Shown here: positions 1 through 8,918 of the stretch, in pieces | Numbering within the stretch: the first letter of the stretch is position 1 | How the letters are laid out: each line of letters opens with the position of its first letter | Assembly (NCBI RefSeq): GCF_005771495.1 | Contig: NZ_VAUW01000009.1 | Location: 85,252 to 149,251 of the forward strand | Direction of reading: 5' to 3' | DNA length: 64,000 nucleotides | Source of the DNA: Maribacter sp. ACAM166 | Lineage (GTDB): Bacteria > Bacteroidota > Bacteroidia > Flavobacteriales > Flavobacteriaceae | Notes under the pieces: model-generated | Database searches by the model: none | Told to the model about the DNA's origin: nothing | Seen by the model: only the letters and a program-made list of their open reading frames with translations | Translations under genes and position numbers: made by a program

Positions 1-249
1 GCTTTTGGCAATAACCGTGTCTATAAATATATCTGATTTTACATCTAATGCTCCTGGTGTATCTGTTCTTGGTAATATCATATCTACCAAAGCAGCAATA
101 GTTTTAGCTTCCTCACCAGTGAAAAATAAAGGTTGCCAATCTAGTCTAGTTTCAGACTTACAAGATTCAAATAAAGAAAGCATGGAGGGCATTAAAATGG
201 TCGCTCCTGCAAAAAGGCCTGTTTTTCGTAACGCTTTTCTTCTGTCCAT
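1..249 (-). CDS. Gluconate 2-dehydrogenase subunit 3 family protein (partial, C-terminus beyond window)
   Basis: The minus strand from an ATG at 249 reads without a stop to the left edge, giving 83 residues. It opens with MDRRKALRKTGLFAGATILM, a twin-arginine-like export signal, then a Ser-Cys (LFESC) near residue 30 and a segment reading FFTGEEAKTIAALVDMILP. That segment is the typical start of the gluconate 2-dehydrogenase subunit 3 family, the small partner of periplasmic GMC flavoprotein dehydrogenases. The ATG lies only 3 bp after the stop of the GMC oxidoreductase upstream on the same strand, so the two form an operon and probably one enzyme complex. The substrate cannot be read from sequence. 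The family call is from recognition of the N-terminal part only, because the rest lies outside the window. Confidence 0.8.
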   Translation of the reverse strand, partial: MDRRKALRKTGLFAGATILMPSMLSLFESCKSETRLDWQPLFFTGEEAKTIAALVDMILPRTDTPGALDVKSDIFIDTVIAKS

Positions 250-252
250 AGC

Positions 253-1953
253 TTAGATATTTAATTTTTTTAATTCGGATACCGCATAGTCAGCCGCTCT
301 AGCCGTTAGTGCCATATACGTCAATGAAGGGTTTACACATGATGAAGAAGTCATACATGCACCATCAGTTACAAATACATTTTTAGCGGCATGGACTTGA
401 TTGAATTCATTTAAAACAGATGTTTTTGGGTCTCGACCCATACGTGCTGTTCCCATTTCGTGAACACCATACCCTGGTGGGTGCTCATTATCAAAGCCCA
501 TTACATCTTTTACACCTGCTTTTGTTAGCATTTCTACAGCGTCTTCTTGAATCTGTTTGTTCAGTGCCTTTTCATTTGCTTTAAACTCCGCATCAATCGT
601 TAATGTAGGTTGTCCCCATTTATCTAAAACATCCGTATTCAGTGAAATTTTATTATCATGATACGGTAAACACTCTGCAAATCCTGTAATGAACATTTCC
701 CATGGACCAGGCTTTAAAATACGATCCTTGTAGTCAGCTCCAAAGGATTCAATATTTGCGGGATTACCACCTCGATAAGCGCCACCTTGATATCCAAAAC
801 CACGAACGAACTTATCAGATTTACTTTTCTCATCGATATTCACATATCTAGGAATATAAATACCATTGGGTCTTCTTCCTTTATAATACTTATCCTCAAA
901 TCCTTCAACTTTACCTAACGCTCCCACCCTATAGGTGTGATCCATAAGGTTATGACCTAGCTCACCACTATCATTTCCTAATCCATTTTCAAAACGATTA
1001 GAGGTAGAGTTCATTAATATTTGAGTGGTACTTAAGGTAGATGCATTTACAAAAATGATTTTGGCTGAGTACGCTATAGCTTCATTTGTTTCTGAGTCTA
1101 TAATTCGAACCCCTGTAGCTTTTCCTTTTGCTTCATCATATATTAATGATTGTACAATAGAGTAAGGTCTAATGGTCAAATTACCCGTTGCATTTGCTGG
1201 TGGTAAGGTTACCGCATTACTACTAAAATAAGCACCATAAGGGCACCCTCTACTACATCTATTCCTATTTTGGCATTGTCCTCGTCCATTATGTGGTTGG
1301 GTAAGATGAGCTACCCTACCAATAATCATATTTCTACCAGCAAATTGCTTTTCAATTCTATCCCTTACATGTTTTTCGACACAATTCAACTCCATTGGCG
1401 GAAGAAAATGACTATCCGGTAATTGCGGTAATCCTAACGCTTCTCCACTAATACCAGCAAATTTCTCTACATAGGTATACCAAGGCTCAATATCCTTATA
1501 ACGAATTGGCCAATCAACACCATGACCATCTTTCGCATTTGCTTTAAAATCTAAATCACTCCAACGGTAGGTTTGCTTACCCCATAGTAGCGATTTACCA
1601 CCCATTTGATGACCACGTAGCCATAAGAACGGTTTTTCTTCTGTATACGGATTTGCAGCATCATCTGCCCAAAAATGTTCGGTATCCGTACCAATCCATC
1701 CAGAACGAATTGCTTTGTAGTGCTTTTCTTTTTGATCTGGGGTTAATCCACCTCTCAGTTCTGTATCCCAAGGGTCTAAATTCATGGTAGGATAATCTAC
1801 AACATGCTCTACAATTGGTCCACGTTCTAACACCAATACTTTCAATCCCTTCTCACAAAGCTCCTTTGCTGCCCATCCTCCACTAATTCCGGATCCAATC
1901 ACGATGGCATCGTAGGTCATCTCCTTTTTAGCATCAATATTAAAATTTGCCAT
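253..1953 (-). CDS. GMC family oxidoreductase (FAD-dependent dehydrogenase)
   Basis: A 566-residue flavoprotein of the glucose-methanol-choline family. The N-terminal dinucleotide-binding motif GSGISGG is at residues 20-26, followed by VLVLERG for the adenosine ribose. A Cys-rich loop (CSRGCPYG) lies near residue 235, as in the gluconate/fructose dehydrogenase branch. The C-terminal GMC_oxred_C domain contains the catalytic His of GYGVHEMGTARMG (about residue 498) and the Asn of SSCVNPSLT (about 541), the usual His/Asn pair. It has no export signal of its own, whereas its downstream partner carries a Tat-like signal, so the complex is probably exported by hitch-hiking on that subunit (inference). 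The likely role is oxidation of a sugar or polyol in the periplasm. The specific substrate is unknown. Confidence 0.92.
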   Translation of the reverse strand: MANFNIDAKKEMTYDAIVIGSGISGGWAAKELCEKGLKVLVLERGPIVEHVVDYPTMNLDPWDTELRGGLTPDQKEKHYKAIRSGWIGTDTEHFWADDAANPYTEEKPFLWLRGHQMGGKSLLWGKQTYRWSDLDFKANAKDGHGVDWPIRYKDIEPWYTYVEKFAGISGEALGLPQLPDSHFLPPMELNCVEKHVRDRIEKQFAGRNMIIGRVAHLTQPHNGRGQCQNRNRCSRGCPYGAYFSSNAVTLPPANATGNLTIRPYSIVQSLIYDEAKGKATGVRIIDSETNEAIAYSAKIIFVNASTLSTTQILMNSTSNRFENGLGNDSGELGHNLMDHTYRVGALGKVEGFEDKYYKGRRPNGIYIPRYVNIDEKSKSDKFVRGFGYQGGAYRGGNPANIESFGADYKDRILKPGPWEMFITGFAECLPYHDNKISLNTDVLDKWGQPTLTIDAEFKANEKALNKQIQEDAVEMLTKAGVKDVMGFDNEHPPGYGVHEMGTARMGRDPKTSVLNEFNQVHAAKNVFVTDGACMTSSSCVNPSLTYMALTARAADYAVSELKKLNI

Positions 1954-2153
1954 TATAAATGTTGAGTTAATTCACTACCTAATGTAGTTCTTTATATAGA
2001 CATGTCAACTATTACGTTTAATACTTATCGATTATATGACAAGTTAAATCATGTACTGATTTTATGACAAATCCATCAAATTTTTAGGGTATAGATACAT
2101 AACCAATGCCCTACGAGATTTTTTTTAAAGAAAAAAAAGTATCCTTTTTATTT

Positions 2154-2167
2154 CGAAAACGTTTTCG
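2154..2167. promoter_or_regulatory. LacI-type operator palindrome CGAAAACGTTTTCG
   Basis: A perfect 14-bp palindrome in the 310-bp gap between the divergent GMC (minus) and M81 peptidase (plus) genes, about 97 bp upstream of the latter. A central CG flanked by GAAAA/TTTTC is the classic half-site pattern of LacI/GalR-family regulators. No LacI-family gene is present in the window, so the regulator is elsewhere. The rest of the gap shows no gene. Confidence 0.6.
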
Positions 2168-2263
2168 TTAAAAGTAATATTCAAATTTAATTAACATACA
2201 TTTGAAGATGTAACTATTATCATTTTTTTTAACTCAATTACGAACTTTAAACCAACTACCAAT

Positions 2264-3835
2264 TTGAAATTACTATACGTTAAAGCCATTTTACTTTTAG
2301 TTCTATCAGCATCATGTAAACAAGGCACTACTTCTGCGGAAGAAAAGAAATTACCTAAAATTGCTATTGCTGGTTTAGGAATTGAAAGTAGTACTTTTTC
2401 GCCTGCTCTTTCTACAGAGGAAGCTTTTCATGCAAAAATAGGAGATTCGGTATATACTAGATATCCATTTTTACAAATCGATTCATTACAACGACAACGA
2501 GCCGAATGGATACCGACCTTAGTTGGAAAATCACTTCCCGGTGGTACGGTAACTAGAGAAGCCTATGAATCTTTGGTCACTAAAACCTTGAAATTATTAA
2601 AGAAAAATGGACCATATGACGGACTTTTCTTTGATATTCATGGCGCTATGAGTGTGGTTGGACTCGATGACCCAGAAGGTGATTTGATAGAACGTATACG
2701 GACTGTTATCGGAAATGATGTACTTATATCCACTTCAATGGATTTACATGGTAATGTTTCTGAAAAATTAGCTAAACATACCGATTTAATAACCTGTTAT
2801 AGAATGGCGCCCCATGAAGATGCTATACAGTCTAAGAAAAGAGCGGTTACCAATCTTTTGGATCGCCTTGAAAATGGTAAAGGTAAACCTGCGTACAAAG
2901 CATGGGTGCCTGTACCAATTCTTTTACCTGGTGAAAAAACAAGTACCCGTATAGAACCTGGTAAAAGTCTTTATGCCAAAATACCGGACATAACAAAACA
3001 AGATGGTGTTATCGATGCTGCAATTTGGATAGGATATGCTTGGGCAGATGAACCACGTAATCATGCAGTTGTTATGGTCACGGGAGATGATAAGGAAAAG
3101 GTAGAAAAAGGTGCCGAGAAATTGGCACAAAGCTTTTGGGATGTTCGAAATGAGTTTGAATTCGTTGCCCCTACCACAACATTGGAAGAGAGTTTAAAAT
3201 TGGCATTGGCCAGTGAAAAACATCCCTATATGATTAGTGATTTGGGTGATAACCCAACAGCGGGTGGTGCAGGCGATGTTACTTGGACCTTAAAGGAATT
3301 ACTTGCAAGGCCAGAATTTAAATCAGCAACTGGACCTTCATTAATTTATGCCTCAATCCCAGGACCTGAATTTGTAAAAGAGGCTTTAGAAATTGGCGTA
3401 GGCGGAAAAATAAATGCAACGGCAGGTGCTGCAGTAGATAATCGTTTCGCCGGACCGTTAGCATTAGAAGGTACAATCACTGCAATCAAAGAAGGTGACA
3501 GGAATGCCGAAGTAGAAGTCGTTGTTAAAGTAGGAAGCATTCATATAATCGTAACTAAAAAACGAAAACCATATCATCGCCTGAGTGATTTTACTAACCT
3601 AGGTTTGAATCCTAAAGAAACGGATATCGTCGTAATAAAAATAGGGTATTTAGTCCCTGAGTTATATGAAATGCGTGGTGATTGGATTATGGCGTTGACA
3701 CCAGGTGGCGTTGACCAAGACCTAAACCGCTTGGGCTACAAACGTATTAAAAGACCAATGTTTCCTTTAGATAGTACCATGGCTCAACCAGATTTGAAAG
3801 CTCGTTTGATACCTGCATCAGATACAACAGAATAA
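2264..3835 (+). CDS. M81 family metallopeptidase (MlrC-like), lipoprotein
   Basis: A 523-residue protein starting at a TTG codon. This start is chosen because it places a lipoprotein signal (KLLYVKAILLLVLSASC) at the very N-terminus, and no upstream ATG gives a better one. The body matches the M81 family (DUF1485 plus MlrC C-terminal domain), whose best-known member is microcystinase C. Conserved metal-site segments are FDIHGAMS (about residue 125), MDLHGNVS (about 161) and MAPHEDA, followed by the C-terminal glycine-rich DLGDNPTAGGAGD segment. Predicted membrane-anchored zinc hydrolase acting on amide or peptide bonds. Bacteroidetes members have no firmly known substrate. The LacI-type palindrome upstream suggests carbohydrate-linked control. 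Its stop abuts the stop of the convergent DUF2461 gene with no spacer. Confidence 0.85.
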   Translation: MKLLYVKAILLLVLSASCKQGTTSAEEKKLPKIAIAGLGIESSTFSPALSTEEAFHAKIGDSVYTRYPFLQIDSLQRQRAEWIPTLVGKSLPGGTVTREAYESLVTKTLKLLKKNGPYDGLFFDIHGAMSVVGLDDPEGDLIERIRTVIGNDVLISTSMDLHGNVSEKLAKHTDLITCYRMAPHEDAIQSKKRAVTNLLDRLENGKGKPAYKAWVPVPILLPGEKTSTRIEPGKSLYAKIPDITKQDGVIDAAIWIGYAWADEPRNHAVVMVTGDDKEKVEKGAEKLAQSFWDVRNEFEFVAPTTTLEESLKLALASEKHPYMISDLGDNPTAGGAGDVTWTLKELLARPEFKSATGPSLIYASIPGPEFVKEALEIGVGGKINATAGAAVDNRFAGPLALEGTITAIKEGDRNAEVEVVVKVGSIHIIVTKKRKPYHRLSDFTNLGLNPKETDIVVIKIGYLVPELYEMRGDWIMALTPGGVDQDLNRLGYKRIKRPMFPLDSTMAQPDLKARLIPASDTTE

Positions 3836-4489
3836 CTATACGGTAATCGCCTTATTTAAATAACGCCTAAACGGCAACATTTCGGTATATACTTCAACTA
3901 ATTTTTCGTTGAAATTTTCATTGAAAGTTAATTTCGTTGGGAATTCCTGTGCTACAGCAAAAGTTTTATTACGTAGTAGTTCTATGTATTTGTGATCACT
4001 AGAAAAACCCTTTGGCGAATTGGTTAATTTCACATCCTCATAAAGTCCTCCAAAATGTTTTTTGAAGGACTTTTTATTTAGAATATTATCGAGGTCTTCA
4101 CCATCGTAGTCAATAGCCTCCCTGACACTTCTTAAGGTTTTTGAATCTGGTCTCCACAATCCTCCTGCAAAAACGCATCGTTCTATACCTAACTCAAAAT
4201 AGAAGTCTGCTGTGTGGGGATTTTTATCAAATCCTGCTCCAAAATGATCCTTATAAACAGGTTTATTAGGATGAAACATGAGATTGTTATTGATACGGTT
4301 AATTCCCTTTTTACCGGGCGTATCATAATATTCATCATCAATAGCAGATAGTCTAGTATTCATACTATTTAACCAAACAATAAAATCATCACGGACTTCT
4401 TTGTACCATTTCCGGTTTACATCCATCCATTCTTTTGAATTGTTCTGCTGGAGTTCTTTTAAGAAGTTGATTTGGTTGTTGAAATCCAT
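3836..4489 (-). CDS. DUF2461 domain-containing protein
   Basis: A 217-residue protein fitting the whole length of DUF2461 (TIGR02453 family), which is widespread in bacteria and of unknown biochemical function. Family hallmarks are the N-terminal FLKELQQNNSKEWMDVNRKW segment, the central NRINNNLMFHPNKPVYKDHF segment and FYFELGIERCVFAGGLWRP. There is no signal peptide or membrane segment, so it is cytosolic. It is convergent with the M81 gene, its last base touching that gene's stop codon. Confidence 0.9.
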   Translation of the reverse strand: MDFNNQINFLKELQQNNSKEWMDVNRKWYKEVRDDFIVWLNSMNTRLSAIDDEYYDTPGKKGINRINNNLMFHPNKPVYKDHFGAGFDKNPHTADFYFELGIERCVFAGGLWRPDSKTLRSVREAIDYDGEDLDNILNKKSFKKHFGGLYEDVKLTNSPKGFSSDHKYIELLRNKTFAVAQEFPTKLTFNENFNEKLVEVYTEMLPFRRYLNKAITV

Positions 4490-4574
4490 TATTTATTTGA
4501 TGTTATGTAATTGATGCTCAATTTATGGCTATAATTTCTAATGATTGATTAATTCCAACTAAGGGTTCATGAGC

Positions 4575-4728
4575 CTAATTTAGCAAATACAAACCGAATG
4601 GAGCCCTAAATTGTCTATGTACTTTCTCGTAATTAGAAGCACCATTCATAGCATCTGTTTGCTCGGTATTTTCATTTCTTGAATTCACTAATCTGTGAAT
4701 CGCTTGATCAATCACTACGTTATCAATT
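4575..4728 (-). pseudogene. Unrecognised decayed coding fragment
   Basis: About 50 minus-strand codons read openly to a TAG at 4575-4577 with protein-like composition, ending in EKVHRQFRAPFGLYLLN, but without a credible start. It lies directly downstream of the methyltransferase pseudogene on the same strand and looks like the tail of another lost gene. I do not recognise the family. It may also be chance coding. Confidence 0.25.
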
Positions 4729-4734
4729 ACTTAA

Positions 4735-5647
4735 ATGGTTTTAATTGCAGCCTAGCAACCAACTTTTCGATACTTCTAATATTTATCTCCTAATACTTTT
4801 CGAAGGCCCTTTTCTTTCAATAATTTAACAGCAATTACCATATATACTGTTGAAATAGTAACAAAGAAAAGACGACCTGTAGCCATTGTAGTTGCAACAC
4901 AACAAGTGATAATGAAGCTATACATTAGTGGATTTCTTACCAGTTTATAAATCCAATTGACCTGATAATTTGGGTAGGTCAAGATTTGATAAACCTGTCT
5001 AAGGCCAAAATGACTAATCATGAAAGAAGAATTAGGAAATGCTTTTGCCATACTTATAGTAGAAGATGCATGTCCGCAACCAACGTCAGCTACTTTAGCT
5101 AATTTCTCAATGAGAACTTACATAACTGGAAGTCAACTGGTAATTAAGTTTCCTTCGTAGGAGGGACTGAAGAATTTCTTCGTTCCACAAAATAAGCAGT
5201 TGTTATGGTCTCACCAAGAAACACCTTCACCCGTTTAAAAAGCCTTCTCTATTTTTGGCTCATCATAATATACTGATGCAATGGCATAAAAAGCTCCTTT
5301 CATAAAAATAGGACTCTTTCTGTTTCCAAAAACCATGGTTTGTTCTAGTGTCATTGAAAATTTATGTATGACGGCATGATATTGCACATAGCCGGATGCT
5401 ACTTATGTCGATAACCATTCTCTCACATACCTTTCAGCGATATCGGTTTTGCGGCTAATTCGCTAAACGATAAAAGTTCTGATTCTGATTGGGTAGTGTA
5501 GAGGCTCAATTTATCTCCAATAGTAATTAATGGGCCGTTTGCAGCTACTCCCATTTCAGTTACGACTTAACCCAGTAAGTCGTGTAATTTTTCTTCATTT
5601 AATTCCGTAAGATACTTATTTAAATGGTTTATTAATGTTGACCTCAT
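4735..5647 (-). pseudogene. Chimeric methyltransferase pseudogene (class I SAM methyltransferase fused to MddA-like tail)
   Basis: Read on the minus strand from an ATG at 5647, the region resembles the winged-helix plus class I SAM-dependent methyltransferase family (Rv2258c-like). Recognisable pieces are MGVAANGPLITIGDKLSLY, AERYVREWLS, MVFGNRKSPIFMKGAFYAIA, LFCGTKKFFSPSYEGNL and the SAM motif VADVGCGHASSTISMAKAF. The frame contains a TAA, one frameshift near 5450 and then five more stops (TAA, TAA, TGA, TGA, TAA). Directly after AFPNSSF (about 5022) the sequence switches to the C-terminal half of a membrane methyltransferase of the MddA/isoprenylcysteine methyltransferase type (LVRNPLMYSF, GRLFFVTISTVYMVIAVKL, LRKVLGDKY). 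That part also has stops after GDKY. The junction implies an internal deletion between two neighbouring genes, followed by decay. Confidence 0.75.
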
Positions 5648-5797
5648 TGGTCGCCTTTTGTAATTCGAACTGGGGGAATCGGCTGCTAAACATGAGGAGA
5701 GAATAGAATGTTAGCCTTCTTCAGTACAATTTAAAATACGTTCAAAACAGTCAACTGTTACTATCCATTTACTAATAGTATTTGTGTATTGGTTTAT

Positions 5798-7912
5798 TTA
5801 ATCACAGCCTTCTCCCGGATCTGTGAGTAGGGTGAGTACGCCGCCATTAGATGTTTGCAAATCGCACACTTCTGTTGGGATACTTGTAATTGGGTTTGAG
5901 GTTAAACTTAAAAGCACCAAATTGGTAAGTTGCCCTAATTCTGAAGGAACCGTATTTAGATTATTGCTCGCCGCTGTGACGACAGTCAAGGAGTTTAAGT
6001 TGCCGAGTGTTGTTGGTAGGCTTGTTAAGTTATTACTATTTACAGCTAAGTTTCCTAATTCAACAAGTTGATCTATAGTATCGGGTATTCTAGAAAGGTT
6101 TTTATTGTTCGCAGTAATAGCAATGGGCTTGCCATTGGCATTGAAACTAACTCCTTGGTAATTATCTACACTCCACTCTAAAGTATTACCAGGGTTGGCA
6201 CTATAGATACTTATAAGTACATCTTTTTGAGTAGGTATGGCACAGTTAACTTGGTTGTCTTTACTTAGATTCAAATCATTGAAATCTTCTAAGTAACAGA
6301 TAGATCTTGGTATTGAAGTAAGGTTGTTATTTCTAATACTTAACTCATTCAATTTTATTAAAAAACCTATTTCAGGGGGTAGGCTAGTAATTTTATTATT
6401 TCTTAGACTTAATTTTTTCAAGTTTATTAATTTGCCAATTTCTCGGGGCACACTATTTAGTTCATTATCGCTGATAAAAAGGGATTCTAGATTGCTTAAA
6501 TTGGAAATTGCTACGTCTATCGTAGTGATATTATTCGCACTAATGCTTAAAAATGTCAGATTTTCTAGTGTTGTTATTTCTATTGGAAATTCTTGAAATT
6601 GATTCTCAGCAATATTTAATAATGTCAAATTAGGTAGTTCGCCAATTTCTTTTGGTAAAACAGATAGTGAGTTACCATTTAGGTTTAGGCTTGTTAAGTT
6701 GTTCAAATCTCCAACTTCTGGAATAATTGATTCAAATTGGTTATTTGCGAGCGAAAGGATTTTTAAGCTAGTCAAACCTCTAATTTCTGCTGGTAGCATA
6801 GTTAAACTATTAGACCTTGCAACCAAATTGGTCAACTGGTTTAGATTGCCTATTTCAGCAGGCAATGAACCTATTTGATTATCAGTTAAAATCAAAATCT
6901 TCAAATTAGTTAATTCACCTATTTCAGAAGGTAAAACTTGTATAAGGTTGCTTGATAAGCTTAAAAACACTAAATTTTTTAATTCACCGATCTCATTGGG
7001 TACTTCTGTTATTTTATTATTAAAAATATTAAGTTTTTCTAACATCGTTAATTGACCAATTTCTGGTGGTAATACTGATAAATTGTCTACTGCCATTATT
7101 AATTCAACAATAGTACCTTCGGTATTTGTTGTAACCCCATCAAGAATATTTAAGTCAATTGTATTTTGTAGATCCCAGTCCAAGGTAGTACCAGGGTTGG
7201 CATCTAAAACAGCTTGTAAAATTTGACGTTGGTTTAATATTGTGGTTATAGTTACTGTATAAATTTCTTCACTACCATCTTCAGCAGTTACGGTATATTC
7301 TATGGGTTCCGTAAAATCTTGAACGGTATTAAGGTCAACCGTTGCCAGTTCAGATAGTTGTACTTCCGGTTGCAACTCTGTAACATTTGTACCTAGAGGC
7401 ATTGTAGCGGTAATAGTTTTATCTTCTTCATTTATAGTAGCTACCACATTGCTGGTTATAGCATTGTTTGTAGCAAGAAAAACAAAACTGGCAATCTGTT
7501 TGGCACTAGTCTTACTACTTGCAGATACGCTATAACTTTTTGTAGAGCCATCTTCTGCGGTAACCGTGTAGGTTACTGGGTTGGTGAAGTCATGTTCGCC
7601 TTGAGGGTTAATACTTGCCTTTGCGGATATTGCGATTGTTGGTATTAAAGCTGTAAGTGGCGTATCGCTAGGTAAATTAGCAGTAATAGTTTTTGCTGTA
7701 GTATTTATGTTTGCTATTACATCTGTAGCCAATGCCCCATTATTGGCTGATAAAAAGCTGAAACTGCTCAGTTCTTTTTCAGTATTTTTTACAACTTCAA
7801 CAGCTGCTGACCCATCGCCTTTGCTGCAGCTCATAGAAATTATAAAGAGTAGGGCTAAAATCTTTGTTAGAAATATGTTTTTGTATAAAATTTCAAGTGT
7901 TTTCATAACCAT
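5798..7912 (-). CDS. Leucine-rich-repeat lipoprotein with two N-terminal beta-sandwich repeats
   Basis: A 704-residue exported protein. A lipoprotein signal ends at the Cys of FIISMSCSKGDG (about residue 30). A second Met at position 3 is an equally possible start. Two tandem repeats of about 95 residues follow (motifs FSFLSANNGALATDV and FVFLATNNAITSNVV, each later containing YTVTAEDGS), resembling DUF5018-type domains. Then come two blocks of 23-residue LRRs of the L-x2-L-x-L-x2-N-x-I-x2-LP-x2-I type. Each block is introduced by the same motif, ANPGTTLDW (about residue 238) and ANPGNTLEW (about 573), and closed by a Cys-containing cap. Surface-exposed recognition or adhesion is the likely role. 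No enzyme motif was seen. It has no operon partner, and the upstream 198 bp contain no gene. Confidence 0.88.
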   Translation of the reverse strand: MVMKTLEILYKNIFLTKILALLFIISMSCSKGDGSAAVEVVKNTEKELSSFSFLSANNGALATDVIANINTTAKTITANLPSDTPLTALIPTIAISAKASINPQGEHDFTNPVTYTVTAEDGSTKSYSVSASSKTSAKQIASFVFLATNNAITSNVVATINEEDKTITATMPLGTNVTELQPEVQLSELATVDLNTVQDFTEPIEYTVTAEDGSEEIYTVTITTILNQRQILQAVLDANPGTTLDWDLQNTIDLNILDGVTTNTEGTIVELIMAVDNLSVLPPEIGQLTMLEKLNIFNNKITEVPNEIGELKNLVFLSLSSNLIQVLPSEIGELTNLKILILTDNQIGSLPAEIGNLNQLTNLVARSNSLTMLPAEIRGLTSLKILSLANNQFESIIPEVGDLNNLTSLNLNGNSLSVLPKEIGELPNLTLLNIAENQFQEFPIEITTLENLTFLSISANNITTIDVAISNLSNLESLFISDNELNSVPREIGKLINLKKLSLRNNKITSLPPEIGFLIKLNELSIRNNNLTSIPRSICYLEDFNDLNLSKDNQVNCAIPTQKDVLISIYSANPGNTLEWSVDNYQGVSFNANGKPIAITANNKNLSRIPDTIDQLVELGNLAVNSNNLTSLPTTLGNLNSLTVVTAASNNLNTVPSELGQLTNLVLLSLTSNPITSIPTEVCDLQTSNGGVLTLLTDPGEGCD

Positions 7913-8111
7913 ATTTTTGTGGATGATTTTTTAATTTAAAAAAGAATATGTAGTAGTTTCAGTATGTTTAGAAAAATATATAGAGGTACTAAATATTACT
8001 CTGGAAGGTTTTTGACCACCCAGAGCAATAGACAATTTTTAAAAAAATAGCTGTAGTTTTTCAGGAATTTAAATTCCATAGAAATTCAGGGCGCTATGCT
8101 ATATCAATGAC

Positions 8112-8753
8112 TTATTCCGTAATATTGAAATAGTTACGCACCGCATTATAATCGTTGATATCTACACCAGCATGTAACAATTTTGCAAGAATGATTTTTC
8201 GAAAGTTTGAAGGTGTGCTTGCATTTTTTCCATTCCCGCTTTGTAAGATAACGTTGCTCGGTTCTATAATAATTACTTTGGCTTCTGGAATAGTTGGTCG
8301 GGTTTGATCAATAACATCATTAAAATCATAAGCTCTTATAAAGTATCTTCCTATATCATAGTAACCCTTATAATAACCTCCTACTGCCTGGTTTCCGTTT
8401 GCTGAATACCAAATACTTCCTTCTTTTACAAAGCCTAGTATTAAATAATAATCAAATGCATCTTGAGTAATGCCAGGAACTTGTAAAGTCATTAAACCAG
8501 AAGTTGACCATGTTGGGTTCAAAAACACTGTAGTTTCAACATTTGCATTACCATTAGCACCGTCCTCTCCATTCGCCCCATCAACACCATCTGTTCCATT
8601 TGTGCCGTCTACGCCATCAGTTCCATTCGTTCCGTCTACCCCTGCAATACCTGCTGTGCCAGTTGATCCGGCATCCCCATCTTTAGAACAAGACGTTAAT
8701 ACTAAGGCGATAATTAGTAATCCATAGATAAAAAATTTCATTGTAGTTTTCAT
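8112..8753 (-). CDS. Collagen-like lipoprotein
   Basis: A 213-residue lipoprotein with the signal FFIYGLLIIALVLTSCS. From about residue 27 to 70 it has Gly-X-Y triplets dominated by GTDGVDG, GTNGTDG and GANGEDG units. The remaining 140 residues form an unrecognised globular domain rich in aromatic residues (SGLMTLQVPGITQDAFDYYL, YIGRYFIRAY-like segments), common behind short collagen-like stretches in Bacteroidetes. The likely location is the inner leaflet of the outer membrane or the cell surface. Function is unknown. The Asn/Asp-rich triplets resemble those of the much larger collagen-like proteins around 30-37 kb, but the C-terminal domain is different. Confidence 0.82.
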   Translation of the reverse strand: MKTTMKFFIYGLLIIALVLTSCSKDGDAGSTGTAGIAGVDGTNGTDGVDGTNGTDGVDGANGEDGANGNANVETTVFLNPTWSTSGLMTLQVPGITQDAFDYYLILGFVKEGSIWYSANGNQAVGGYYKGYYDIGRYFIRAYDFNDVIDQTRPTIPEAKVIIIEPSNVILQSGNGKNASTPSNFRKIILAKLLHAGVDINDYNAVRNYFNITE

Positions 8754-8918
8754 AATTATGTTTTTTTATATTAATTATGATACAATGATATTGTGCTTTT
8801 TAAAAAACGGCGTTTACCATTTTTTCAATCGCTAGGAGTATTTGTGAAGTGAAAATAAAAACCTTGTACTATTATTGCATGAAAATGAAAGATGTGATTT
8901 TAAATCACTAGTAATTAG

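Noticed and set aside
5..256. An 83-codon plus-strand frame at the left edge
   Set aside because: The minus strand of the same stretch encodes a convincing Tat-signal protein in operon with the GMC oxidoreductase.
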